Source of the DNA: Cynocephalus volans
Lineage: Eukaryota; Chordata; Mammalia; Dermoptera; Cynocephalidae
Direction: 5' to 3'
Assembly: GCF_027409185.1 (NCBI RefSeq)
Contig: NC_084474.1
Coordinates: forward strand, 26,937,382-27,001,381
DNA: 64,000 nt
Shown: positions 22,303 to 33,074 of the stretch, piece after piece
How positions within the stretch are numbered: the first letter of the stretch is position 1
Layout: the number at the start of each line of letters is the position of its first letter
Translations under genes and position numbers: made by a program
Notes under the pieces: model-generated
Seen by the model: only the letters and a program-made list of their open reading frames with translations
Database searches by the model: none
What the model was told of the DNA's origin: nothing

Positions 22303-23335
22303 AATGCTTACATCAAAAGAATAGAAAAATTTCAAATAAACAACTTACACCTCAAAGAACTAGAAAAACAAGACCAAGCCAAACTCAAAATTGGTAGATG
22401 GAAAGAAATAATTAAGATCAGAGCAGAACCAAATGAAATAGAGACCCAAAAAACAATACCAAAGATCAATGAAATAAAAGGTTGGTTTTTGAGAAAAACT
22501 AAATATGTCTAACCATTAGCATGGCTAACTAAAAAAAGAAGAGAGAAGACCCAAATAACATAAACAGAAATGAAAAGGGAGACATTACAACCAATTCCAC
22601 AGAAATACAAAGAATCATTAGAGACTATTATAAACAACTATCTGCCAACAAATGCTGGCAAGGATGCAGAGAAAGGGGGACCCTCCTACACTGTTGGTGG
22701 GACTGTAAGTTAGTGCAGTCATTCTGGAAAACAGTATGGAGTTTCCTCAAACAACTACAGATAGAACTGCCATATGATCCAGCAATCCCACTACCTGGTA
22801 TATATCCAAAGGAATGGAAATCATCATGTCAAAGGGATACCTGCACTCCCATGTTTATCATAGCTCTATTTACAATAGCCAAGAGTTAGAACCAACCTCA
22901 ATGTCCATCAACAGAAAACTGGATGAGGAAAATGTGGTATATATACACAATGGCATACTACTCTGCTATGAAAAAGAATGAAATTCTGCCATTTGCAGCA
23001 ACATGGATGAACTTACAGAAAATTATGTTAAGTGACATACGCCAGGCACAGAAAGAGAAATGCCGCATGTCCTCACTCATAAGTGGGAGCTAAATAAATT
23101 AACAAATAAATAAAAGATACAACAATTTCAAAAATTCATTGAATTTTCAAAAGCAAAGAACAGAACTGAGGCCACAAAAAATGATTACACTGTATAATGT
23201 TGAATATACTAATTATAGTAATTTAAGCATCATATATTGTATTGTATTGATATTCAACACTGGACCCCACAGATATGTGCAATCAATTATGTTTGAATAA
23301 ATAAATAAATAATAAATTTATTTGAATTTAAAAAA

Positions 23336-23500
23336 GAAATAAAGAGAAATGATAAAATATGAGAAAATATTTGCAACAAACATAAAAAATAAACTAATAA
23401 TTTATTAATGTATAAAGAATGCTAAGATCAATTTTTAAAAAGCCAATCACCAAAAAAACAGTTTATACAATGGTCTTTTATACATATACAAACCTGCTCA
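23336..23500 (+). repeat. Right copy of long direct repeat
   Basis: Partner of 20718-20888. Begins GAAATAAAGAGAAATGATAA right after the A-rich tail of the inserted L1 and runs to CCTGCTCA. Confidence 0.8.
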
Positions 23501-23589
23501 ATTTTACTCATAATAAAAATGATAATTTAAACCACAATAAGATACCATTATCACTTCTCGTATTAGCAAATACTAAAAATTTGATGACA

Positions 23590-23685
23590 GGGGCTGGCCA
23601 GTTAGCTCAGTTGGTTAGAGCACAGCCTTATAACACCAAGGTCACGCGTTCAGATCCCCATACTGGCCAGCCGCCAAAAATAAAT
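23590..23685 (+). mobile_element. CYN monomer SINE
   Basis: GGGCTGGCCAGTTAGCTCAG to GGCCAGCCGCC plus a short A-rich tail. Target duplication AAAATTTGATGACA on both sides (end of left copy 23589, right copy 23687-23699). Confidence 0.95.
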
Positions 23686-24290
23686 AAAATTTGATGACAC
23701 ACTATGTTGGTAAGAAAAAAGGGAAACGTGCTTTCGTATATTGTTGGTGGAAATATAAATGTATACAACTTCTTTGGAGGAGCCATTGGAATCAAAAACA
23801 TTTAATGCATATTCTCTTTTGCATAGCAATTCCATGTTTAGATATGTGTCCTACAGCCACGTTCACACTAGTAACAAATGCTGTTTGTATGAGAATTTTC
23901 ACTGGAAGCAACAAAATGACCGAAGAACGGCTTAAGTGAAATACTGTGTAGCTATTGAAAAGAATTACGTAGCTCTATATGTAATATACCCAACATCGGA
24001 AATGCAAAAAGCAAGGTGCAGAACAGCATGTATATGAGGCTACTGAGCGTGTGTTTGTGTGTGTGTGATTTTTAAAGGGATACACAAACCCACACACCCC
24101 CAAAAATATATACACACGTAGAAGTTTAAATCAGCGGTTGCCTCTAGGAACAGGAAATGGATAGCTAGGGAAATAAGAGGAAAACTTCCTTTTTGTCATA
24201 AACTCTAAGTTATCTTCTGAATTTTGTACAATAACCATTACCCAGACCCAAAAAAAATTTTTAAGGGAAAAAAATCAATATAAATGTCTA

Positions 24291-25189
24291 ACATATCAAC
24301 ACTGATTAGCTCCAGATTTAAATGGTTGCATAGATAATTTTAGAAGCGAAACTGAATTCCTCGCTCCCCTGCCACCACCACCACCCAATATTGAATAAGA
24401 GCAATAAAAATACAATGCCATGAGGAGTCATGCTGCAAAGTTAAAAAAGAACGAGCAAGGTCACATGAGTAGAATGGAACTCTTCTTTTGTCAGTTGTCT
24501 CAAATACTCCTTTTAAGGAAGTCTTTGGAAGAGGACAAAGCAATAATAATCCGTATTTAGGAGATGAAAACTTTTAAGTATTTTCAGGTAGAGGTGGATT
24601 TTACACGGATTTAAGACACAGCTCTCAGGCTCTTCTCTCCACCAACCCCTGAGCCAAAGTACACAAAACTCATTCAAATCCCAGGAGTGCACAGTTATCA
24701 ATAATCAGAGCTTTTGATCTTGAAAGATAGGCAGTGTGGCAAGTAGCTCACGACCATTCCAATTTGGCCATTAAGGATATTAGTTTTGCTTTCTTGTTTA
24801 CAGGAAATGCTTACAGCTAAGGCCAGCCTGGCATCCCTAACCAAAGTAATATAAAGCTGGAGCCCAGACCTCAGTGTTGTTTCCAAGGAAATCAAGGGGG
24901 ACCCAGACAGCCAGGGCAGGCCTCGAGTCCCCTCCATTCCTCCCTGTGCTACAGAACAGCCTAACAGGCGTAAAATAGATGCAAAGGAATTTTGTCCTTC
25001 AGAGGGCAACAGAAAACACTTAACACGGTTCACACCCAAAGATAAGAACTATCTAAGGAAAGAATTTTAATTCTCCCCCACACTTTCAAGAGATGAGCAT
25101 GTTATAATTATTGATAATGCCTTGCTGTTGTCTATCTTACTTTTCATTGGCACACGTGAATACTGGTATACACACGTGGAAATAAAACA
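24291..25189. other. Unassigned sequence
   Basis: No gene or clear repeat recognised. Confidence 0.45.
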
Positions 25190-25440
25190 GACTGGTCACA
25201 AGGTCTTTCCCCAGCCTTCCTTTCCAGCTTTCCCTCGTGCCCCACCTGCAGCACTTCGCACTTTCCTGCCTCCTCCCCTTGCTTCTCCTGTCCCGCCCAC
25301 CCCACCCCCGCCGTAAGATACTCCATTTCCAGTCTCCCTGTTGAATCCCTCTCATCCTTCAAGACACTTTCAAATCTCAGCCCCTTCCCCAGACCTGCTC
25401 TGAGCATCCAGGTCTCATGAGACACCACTGAATCCTAGCA
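25190..25440 (+). mobile_element. Possible L2 fragment
   Basis: The CTCATCCTTCAAGACACTTTC, CCTGCTCTGAGCATCC and ACTGAATCCTAGCACATTT order resembles the L2 sense 3' region. Weak. Confidence 0.4.
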
Positions 25441-25644
25441 CATTTAACATAATATATAGACAGATGCTCCTCTGCTTAGAGGGGGTTTCGTCTGGATAAA
25501 CCCATGGTAAAGTGAAAAATCATAAGTCAAACCATCATAAATCAAAAACCACCTGTACACACACACACATACACACATGCGTGTGCGTATACATATATAT
25601 AATTTCAGGAGGCAATTTAACATAACAATTAACCATAACAGGCA
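25441..25644. repeat. CA/TA-rich stretch and unassigned flank
   Basis: Imperfect ACACACAC and GTGTGCGTATACATATATAT run at 25555-25600. The rest is unassigned. Confidence 0.5.
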
Positions 25645-25765
25645 ATTGAACATAACAGCTGAGATCACGGGCCCTGGGGTCCTAGGTTTGCATCCCCACT
25701 CTACCACTTACTGTGTGACCTTAAGGAATTTTCTTAACCTCTCTAGGCCTTCACTATAAGACCCA
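25645..25765 (-). mobile_element. MIR
   Basis: Antisense core: CCCTGGGGTCCTAGGTTTGC, CACTTACTGTGTGACCTTA, TTCTTAACCTCTCTAGGCC. Confidence 0.75.
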
Positions 25766-25791
25766 AGTTTAAGAAATATTACTCTTCAGAG

Positions 25792-25855
25792 AGGTGTCAT
25801 AACACCAAGGTCAAGGGTTCGGATCCCCATACCAGCCAGCCACACACACGCAAAA
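25792..25855 (+). mobile_element. CYN monomer, 5'-truncated
   Basis: CATAACACCAAGGTCAAGGG, GTTCGGATCCCCATACC and AGCCAGCC, then an ACACACACGCAAAAA tail. Confidence 0.85.
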
Positions 25856-27925
25856 AGAAATTCTACTCCAGTTTATTCCCTTTGTCCATCGAATATTTAC
25901 TATGACTCAATTACGTGTCAGTCCCTGGAGAACAAGATGAACAAGGTTCCACCTCCATAGGAATCTAATGAGCCTCAGTGAACTCTAGGTGGGTCTAAGT
26001 AGGGTCTAACTCAATGGAAAATAACCCATGAGTTACCAATAGATAATTCTGATGGGACATGACATTAGTGAGTGTTTTGCCAGAACATTTTTGTCTTGGA
26101 AGTGGGATAAGTTAATGTTATCTGGCATATGGTAAAACTATGATTATGAAGAATACTTTGTGAATGTGATTGTTTAAATTAAATTTCTGGTGAAAAGAGC
26201 CTGCATCCTAGATCCCTATTTTTTTTTTTCACTTTTATTGCTTTAATTGTGATAAATACTTTATTTTGAACATACACATTTCCCCTTGACTGATTAAGCA
26301 CCATATACTGAAAATAAATTCATCTTTCTTTGATGACTGACAACCTTGCCAGGCCTCGGTCATAGTTTCAGACGTAAGATCTCACTGTACTTGTCTGCAA
26401 TGCTCTTGCTACACCTAAAATGTAAAAAATATAAAAATAAGAAACTGAGCTGAATGTATAGCCATCTCAGGAAACCTCTAAAATTGTTTTATTTATTTTT
26501 AATAAACTTATAATGTGACTTTTTCCTAAGAGTGTCCTGTTTTATGAAATCAATATTCAGCAAAGGCTGGTCCAAAGACAGTGAGTTCTCTCAGCTGATT
26601 GCTCACAGTCAGCTACAGATCGAAATCCTTGTTCTGCTCTCTCCCTTCTCACTACTGCACTTGATTAGTCTTTTAAAAAAATTTTTTAAATATTCAGCAC
26701 CCCTTCTAGTAGAGAGTAGGTGGCTGTCCTGATGGCTTGGGGTCCATGAGGTAGAAGTTGCTTTTATACCTAAAACTCCGATCACAACAGGGAATGTATC
26801 AGTGATCACGTGAACTCCATTCAATGGGAGAGACCCTGGTACGTGCTTGAAGGGCCCACTGTACATTCAGAAAACCTTAGGGACAAACTTCTTAGTTGGA
26901 AGCCTCTGGGGTGGGGAGGAGACTGACCTAGTGGGAGACAGTGAAGTGAGGAATGTTTAAGACCCTGTACCCCTCCACACACAAAAAAAAAGAACAGAAA
27001 GAACCCAAGTTTACCCCCAAATCTGCCATTTTTCTTAAGTCTGAAAAGAGGAAACATCCTTTCTCAGTTGTATTCTCATGATACAGGTCATTTGAAATGA
27101 ACCAAGAAATAAAACTTAAAAATTCCAACCATGGAAAATAAATAAATAAATAAATACTCAGCAAATATTTGAGTATTCAATAAACAATGCACTAAGTACT
27201 AAAAAGTGGAATTAGAGGTGGGGCTGAATTTGAAGATTTCAGATAATTGGTTCCTAGTTAACAGAGGTTTTTCTCTAGTTAACTCACAAACAATGCAAAC
27301 AACCAAACAGCAAAATGATTGCCTCTTCTATCTCTACGAGACGTGTAAAAATGACTTCCTCTTATGAGCAGAGCAGGCTGCTTGCCTTCCTCTGATTGCA
27401 CAGAATTCCTCTGTCAGATTGCAGCTACACAGGATCCTTTTCTGCTTAGCAACTGATAGACAACATTTTAAAAAAACCTTTGTCCTTGGCCAGTTCTCTA
27501 TGTGGAAACAGGCATAAATTCACCAGTCTTACTTTAGCTACTGCAATTGCATCTTATCAGAGAGAGAAGAAAAAGAACTTAACTTTTTTTAGATGCACAT
27601 TCTGCATCTAACTGGTGTGAATTCCACTGAAGAGTCACAGCAGATAAGTGATGAGGGGGAGAAAAAACAGGACTTAACTTAATGACATACTTAACTCTTT
27701 CATTCACAGAAACATCCTCAATTTTCCTAGTTTGTGTGGCTCAGGGTGGGACAAGAGATAGACTTTAAAAAGCAGCAACACTGTGGCTTGATATTTTGTT
27801 TAAAAACAATGTGATCTCATCACTGAAAAGTTTGTAGCGAAGGCCCCTCAGGTGTCCCGTGTTCAGCAGGCTCAGAATGAGAGGGAACTAGTACCAATAC
27901 TTCCAATTTTCCTTTCTAGGGCTGC
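25856..27925. other. Mostly unique sequence
   Basis: About 2 kb, AT-rich, with a T run at 26220-26230 and AAATAAATAAATAAAT at 27139-27155. I recognise no gene. Short open frames (85 aa at most) have no recognisable domain. Confidence 0.5.
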
Positions 27926-28110
27926 TTTTTAAGGTTTTCAGAGCAGTTTTACTCACCTCATATTCATCCTCCCAATAAGCCTGGTGTCGGACTAGCATGA
28001 TTCACACAAGAAACTTGGCCATAGAGGGATTTAGTGACTTGTCCAAGGTCAAGGTGAGTTTTCAACAAGTCTGGGAATCAAGTCCAGGTTTCCAGTCCCC
28101 ACTGGCTGAT
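27926..28110 (+). mobile_element. MIR fragment
   Basis: ACTTGTCCAAGGTCAAGG and GGGAATCAAGTCCAGGTTTCC, the MIR 3' part order. Confidence 0.55.
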
Positions 28111-28346
28111 CCCCCTTCACATACTGGAAAACATTCCTTCCCTCACCCGTCTCTTGCCCTGTTCTATTCTCAGACTGTGCTAATGCCCCGGCTGAAAATA
28201 GAATCTCCTACTACTGCCAGAAGCTCTTCCCTTCCTCATCCCACAGAGAGAGTGTTACGAGAAGATGGTGATGGCCCATTCAGGCTCATCTCCAGAAGTT
28301 TCCCCAATTACAGCTTCCAGATTTAGAAAAAAAACAATAATGCAAA

Positions 28347-28483
28347 ACACCCAGTTAGATCTGAATTTCAGATTAAAAAAAAGAAAAATTGTTTGGTATA
28401 AGTAGAGGCCATGCAATATTTGGGATATACTTATGCTGAACATTTATTGGTTATTTATCTGAAATTCAAATTTAACTGGGTGT
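28347..28483. repeat. Foldback (imperfect palindrome)
   Basis: The left arm begins CACCCAGTTAGATCTGAATTTCAGAT. The right arm is its near reverse complement, ending TAACTGGGTG. Inner parts pair as well (TATAAGTA with TACTTATG), meeting near ATGCAATATTTG. Probably a non-autonomous DNA element or an L1 3'UTR palindrome; family not assigned. Confidence 0.7.
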
Positions 28484-28684
28484 CCTATGTTGTATTTGGC
28501 AACTCTATGCCCATCCACCCCACTTTTACCCTGGTGACCACACGCAGAAGTACATCAAGGGCAGAAAACTCTCCAGCACATAGTGAGCAACACACAGATG
28601 CTTTTCCTTTCAAAACCTGGGAAGATTGTTCTCCAATCCAAACCTCAGATAGGTTGGCTCCTAGGTATTTTAAAAGTTTTTTTC

Positions 28685-29134
28685 TTTAATTGCGATTTTC
28701 TACAATGTAACCAAGAGCTGGTGTCTATGTTCCTTTCCCCCAGAATATGGATGGGATTGTGACCTGTACCCAACAGAAGTAGCAGAAGGATACCACAGAA
28801 CTTCAAAGGCTAAATTAGAAAAGGCAATGCAGCCTTGGCCTTGCTTGCTGGAGCTCACACTTGGAGCCCTGAACTGCCATGTAAAAGTCAAACTACACTG
28901 AGGCCACTGTGCTGGAAAGAAGCCAAGCCACGTGAAAAGGCCACACATAGGCACTCCAGCAGGCAGATCCAGTCTTCAAATCCTCCTAGCCTGGGTGTCA
29001 GGCATGTAAGCAAATGAGCCTTCAGATGATTCCAGTCCCCAGCTGTTGAGTCACTTACCAGCTGAGGTCTGAGACAGGATGAGACAGAGACAAGCCATCT
29101 CTGCACTGACCTTCCAAATTTTCGACCCTAGAGC
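28685..29134 (+). mobile_element. MaLR LTR (MLT1-like), left part
   Basis: GGGATTGTGACCTGTACCC, GGAAAGAAGCCAAGCCACG, GCCTTCAGATGATTCCAGTC, CTGAGGTCTGAGACAGGATG, GAGACAAGCCATCTCTGC. The 3' end of this LTR (ATGCCACTAAGTTTG) lies at 29652-29735, past an inserted LTR. Confidence 0.75.
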
Positions 29135-29142
29135 TTTACATA

Positions 29143-29643
29143 TGTCAGGCTAGGGCTCAGACCCTTCAAACCCATTGTACAGACTGGGTCACAGACCCCT
29201 CACATGCCAGGCTGGGTCGCAGACCCCTCATATGCAGGTCACGAGCTAGGTAATTGGGAAAGATCCCAGGAGCCATTGACAGAGTTGACAGGTTCATTCC
29301 AAAGCGGGCTCCAGTCCTCAGCTTCCTGAGCAGCAGCAGAAGCTTACAGCAGATCCAACAGCAGCAGTGGTGGCCTCCCAAGGACACTGGCAGGAACGGC
29401 TTGCAGCAACAGCCTCCAGCAGCAGTAGTGGCCTCCGTGTGGCCCCCTGGGGCATCCCGGGGGCAGGGGGCACTGTGGATCAGAGACACTCGTCCTTTAT
29501 ACCTAAGTTCAATAACCGAGAAATACCTGGGTGCAAGTCAGACAACCAAAGAACACCTGGGCACACACACACAGTTAAGTTTAAATCAAATGCTCAGCAA
29601 GATTCCAAACACCCCCCTCACCCCCACCCAGGGAGCCTGACCA
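29143..29643 (-). mobile_element. Solo LTR inserted in MaLR LTR
   Basis: Bounded by TG and CA, with matching short inverted ends (TGTCAGGCT at the left, AGCCTGACCA at the right). On the minus strand TATAAA falls in AGGTATAAAGGACG. The middle has CTG/CAG-rich imperfect repeats. The minus-strand 3' part has two tandem-like GACCC blocks and ACCTAGCTCGTGACC, shared with the LTR at 9180-9633. Flanks are TTTACATA and TTTACCTT. No viral gene is present. Confidence 0.7.
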
Positions 29644-29651
29644 TTTACCTT

Positions 29652-29735
29652 CACTTCCCCTACAACACAGTAAACCAATTGTCACTCCATGCCACTAAGT
29701 TTGCAATGGCCTATTATGTAACAATAATAAATAGA
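29652..29735 (+). mobile_element. MaLR LTR (MLT1-like), right part
   Basis: ATGCCACTAAGTTTGCAATGG, then TATTATGTAACAATAATAAATAGAACA. Resumes the LTR interrupted at 29134. Confidence 0.7.
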
Positions 29736-29744
29736 ACATAATAC

Positions 29745-30730
29745 CTACTCATTGCAGAAAAAAGATTTTTTAAATCATCTGTAATTCTATATACAAAGGC
29801 AATTGCTTTTTACATTTTGAGGTATGTGCTTCCAATATTTTTCTAAGGCTATATGCACACGTTTTTCTACTTAAATTAATATGGCTTCATAGCAGAGGTA
29901 CTATTGTATGGTCTGATTTTTGGTCTCAACAATACTATTTGAAAAATGTTTCTATCTCATTGAACAACACTGACTTTGACAATAATAACTGTAATAGCTA
30001 TCACTGAACATTTAGGTTGTTTCTAATTTTTTATTATTATTATAAACACAGCTGCAACGAACATCTTTATGTACACATCTTTTTACTCATCTGATATTTT
30101 TTTCCAATATAAGATAAACCCCTAGAAGTGAAATTGTTAGATCAAAAGTCTTGCATATTTTTAAGGCTTTTGATTCATACAAACTTTCCTGCAGAAGCAG
30201 CTTTACTCTTTATTAATAGGTTAAATCATTTCATGCTGCCAACAACAGTGTATGATTGTTCATGTTTTCACATTCTCCCAGAATGGATATTCTGATTATT
30301 TAACATTTGGCAAATTTTATGAGCAAACATGATAATTCATTGCTATAGTATACAGGGTGAACACTACTTGTTTATCAACCATTTATACTTGTTTTTTGGC
30401 ATGAATTGCTTCATCATGTTCTTTGTCCATTTTTCTATTGGAATAGTTGTCATCTCTGTCCTTTGCCCATTTTTGCATTGGAAGAGTTGTCATCATAGTG
30501 ATATTTTTTTTTCTTTTCTTTTTTTTTTTTTTTTTTTGGCAGCTGGCCAGTCTGGGGATCTGAACCCATGACCTTGATGTTACAAGGCTGTGCTCTAACC
30601 AACTGAGCTAACAAGCCAGTCCTCATCTTAGTGATTTTTACAATTTCTTTGGATATTAATTACATTAATCCTCTGTCATATATGTTGAAAAATTTTTCAA
30701 GTTGGTCATTTAGTCTTTTATTGAATATGA
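29745..30730 (-). mobile_element. Old L1 (L1ME-like), antisense
   Basis: CATTTAGGTTGTTTCTAATTT, ATAAACACAGCTGCAACGAAC, GATAAACCCCTAGAAGTGAAA, TTGTTAGATCAAAAGTC, GTTGGTCATTTAGTCTTTTA. Interrupted by a CYN copy. Confidence 0.75.
30505..30622 (-). mobile_element. CYN monomer SINE
   Basis: Poly-T, GGCAGCTGGCCAGTCTGGGG to GCTAACAAGCCAGTCC. Target duplication CATCATAGTGAT / CATCTTAGTGAT on the two sides. Confidence 0.92.
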
Positions 30731-31064
30731 GGGTACTTTAAAAAGTTCATGGAAACCGTACCATCTAGCTACCCAAAAAAAAAAAAAAAGATAATCAAAT
30801 ATTCTCATGAAATACCCTCATATGCATTTCAAATAGCAAATGTATTTGAAATGTACAATAGCATCTATGAACTTGAATATTATTCTATGCTTGGCTATAC
30901 CCTGAAATGTCAGCTTTTTATCCCTAAAGGCTTATTTAGTGATGTTTATCAAGTGTAGGGAAAACAAAATGCAAGAAGTCGAGACAAGTGAAAAAACACA
31001 CACATTGAAAGTAATTGTAGCACCACAGTTGAAACAAAAAGGGAAGTGGTTAAGAGCACGGACC

Positions 31065-31096
<32 letters not shown>

Positions 31097-31250
31097 TATT
31101 AGTATTATATGTATTATATGTTATATTATAATTGTTATATTTATATTTTAAATATAATATAATTATATTTATATTTTAAATATAATGTGTTATAATTATT
31201 TATTATATTTGTATTTATATTATAAACACAATATCCTGTATTTATTGAGT
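31065..31250 (+). repeat. (AAT)n microsatellite and AT-rich stretch
   Basis: About ten AAT units at 31065-31096 precede about 130 bp of nearly pure A/T with repeated ATTTTAAATATAAT blocks. Confidence 0.9.
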
Positions 31251-31259
31251 ACATGGTTA

Positions 31260-31450
31260 TACCTAATATAATTATTATAATAATAACTAACATTTATTTA
31301 GACACTTTACTATGTACTTTATATGCATTTTATCATATAATCCTGTGGAGTGGAGAGAACTATTAATATTTCCAACTTATAATTGAGAAAATGAGGCATA
31401 AGCAGTGTCAAATGACTAGGAAATGCTGTGATTTCAGGCCTGGTCCCCTG
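31260..31450 (+). mobile_element. MIR
   Basis: TAACATTTATTTAGACACTTT, ATGCATTTTATCATATAATCC, TTATAATTGAGAAAATGAGGC. Confidence 0.7.
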
Positions 31451-32063
31451 CCTCAGCCTGAGTTCTCAAACACTAAACATTACTACCTCCCCTGAACATC
31501 TTGCCCAACTTCTCCAAACCTTAAGTTCATACCTGGTCTTTTGAAGATTAAATGGTACCATGTACATATGGTGCTTAGCACAGTGCCTGGCACGCAACAC
31601 ACTCTCAGTAAAAGGGATGTCATCACCCTCATCACCATCACCATCATCACCGTGTGACCTCTATCAGCCTCTGAGAGCTGCACCAGCATGTTAATACTGT
31701 TTACCTTCCTATAACAATGGGCATATATTTTCCTAATCATGCCTCCTCATGAAATTTTAATACTACACATATACTGTACTCATGTATCTGCTGATGTGCT
31801 ACTGATGTGCTATGGCCTTTTGGATTTTTTTGTACCCTCTCTTCAAAAATCATGTCCCACCCCATCACCCTCCCAAACCTTCCTCCTCAAGAACACTCGG
31901 TCTAGGTTAACCTGGAAAGCCTCTGATGGGCACTTCTTCTCTGAACTTTAATACCCACATCTGAACTGGTTCCTCTTTACAATATTGTCTATGCAAACAG
32001 CAAGCAAATGCGGGACAGTCCACTTAAAACCCAGCCCCAAATCTGACATCTAAAATCTTCACA
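31451..32063. other. Unassigned sequence with a short (ATCACC)n stretch
   Basis: Imperfect ATCACC repeats at 31620-31652. 31540-31610 resembles an L2/MIR-type 3' end (TTAGCACAGTGCCTGGCACG). The rest is unassigned. Confidence 0.45.
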
Positions 32064-32160
32064 GGGGCTGCCCAGTTAGCACAGTTGCTTACAGCATGGT
32101 GCTACAGTGCCAAGATCAAGGGTTCAGATCCCTGTACTGGCCAGCCACCAAAAAAAATAA
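32064..32160 (+). mobile_element. CYN monomer SINE
   Basis: GGGGCTGCCCAGTTAGCACAG to GGCCAGCCACC and an A-rich tail. Flanks share CTTCACA. Confidence 0.88.
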
Positions 32161-32261
32161 GATAAACACAAGCTTCACAAAAACAAATACACAAATTAAG
32201 GCAAACGTTTTGATCACCTATTCTTTCCCTCCACTTTTAAAAAGGAAAGAATTATTACTGA

Positions 32262-32358
32262 TTTTTTTGTGTGTGTGGCTGGCGGGTATGGGGATCCAAA
32301 CCCTTGACCTTGGTGTTATAGCACCTCACTCTAACCAACTGAGCCAACCAGCCAGCCA
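32262..32358 (-). mobile_element. CYN monomer SINE
   Basis: GTGTGTGGCTGGCGGGTATGG to GAGCCAACCAGCCAGCC on the minus strand. It forms an inverted pair with the copy at 32064. Confidence 0.9.
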
Positions 32359-32644
32359 CATTGATTATTTCTTTAAAAAAAAAAAAAAAAAATGAGCCTG
32401 CACAAATTTTCTTGTCTGGGATAAGTCAACATGACCTTCGGTGTGTTTTACCCCCTGTTGTATGACATGTCATTGATCTAATGATGAAAACTGGTAAAGA
32501 GTGACACTACACAACAGCTTGGAGTTATTAAATCACTGGCTAATGAGTCTTCCACATTCACTGTAAGACCACAAATGTTTTCAGCCTTCTACCTATTTTA
32601 TCTAATTTTCTGCTCGAGATCAAAAAGATCCTGAAAGATCAAAG

Positions 32645-32893
32645 AAAGATACAACCATTATGATAATATGTTGAACTTTCAAAAGGAGAGAACAGAACTG
32701 AGGTTACCAGAAGTGGGAAAAGGGTAGGGGTGAGGAAAAGGGAGGAATCATATGAAAAATGTAACATTGTATAGTATTGAATATACTAATTATCCTGATT
32801 TCAGCATCATATGCTGCACACAGGTATTGATATGCAACTATGTACTCCACAGACGTGTACAAACAATTACGTTTCAATTAAAAAACAAAAAGA
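32645..32893 (+). mobile_element. L1 3' end (colugo-type)
   Basis: AATATGTTGAACTTTCAAAAGG, GAGAACAGAACTGAGGTTACC, AATATACTAATTATCCTGATT, ACTCCACAGACGTGTAC, then an A-rich end that borders a CYN dimer. Confidence 0.75.
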
Positions 32894-33074
32894 GGGCCGG
32901 CCTGGGGCTCACTCGGTAGAGTGCGGTGCTGATAACACCAAGGCCACGGGTTCAGATCCTATATAGGGATGGCCGGTTTGCTCACTGGCTGAGCGTGGTG
33001 CTGACAACACCAAGTCAAGGGTTAAGATCCCCTTACCGGTCATCTCTAAAAAAAAAAAAAAAAAAAAAAAAAAA
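32894..33074 (+). mobile_element. CYN dimer SINE
   Basis: GGGCCGGCCTGGGGCTCAC, unit 2 with CTCACTGGCTGAGCG, CTTACCGGTCATCTCT, long poly-A. Well preserved. Confidence 0.95.

Larger units (their letters stand above)
20889..23335 (+). mobile_element. L1 with internal deletions
   Basis: Three L1 parts in order. A GC-rich 5' segment (20889-21600) has a CCATTTTCCCAGGTGACTAG segment and the GAAATGTCTGAAAAAGAATTCC block. An ORF2 endonuclease-region segment (21601-22655) has the ACAGAATATACATTCTTCTC and AAGATAGATCACATATTAG blocks. The 3' part (22656-23335) ends in an AAATAAATAAAT tail. ORF1 and the reverse-transcriptase core are missing. A CYN copy lies inside. Confidence 0.82.
23336..24290 (+). mobile_element. 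Ancient L1, right part
   Basis: Continues the L1 of 19971-20888: TTACTCATAATAAAAATGATA, TTGATGACACACTATGTTGG, CATTTAATGCATATTCTCTTT, AAAGCAAGGTGCAGAACAGC, GGTTGCCTCTAGGAACAGG. A CYN monomer interrupts it. Confidence 0.75.

Noticed and set aside
20718-23500. Retroviral provirus with LTRs, because of the long direct repeats
   Set aside because: The repeats are old L1 sequence without TG/CA ends or LTR signals, and the interior is L1.
29254-29640. 128-aa frame rich in Q and S
   Set aside because: Antisense to a solo LTR; the composition comes from its CAG-rich repeat.
30741-30790. Short mariner-like block (GTACTTTAAAAAGTTCATGG) with poly-A
   Set aside because: Too short to assign. It may be chance or a small transposon remnant.
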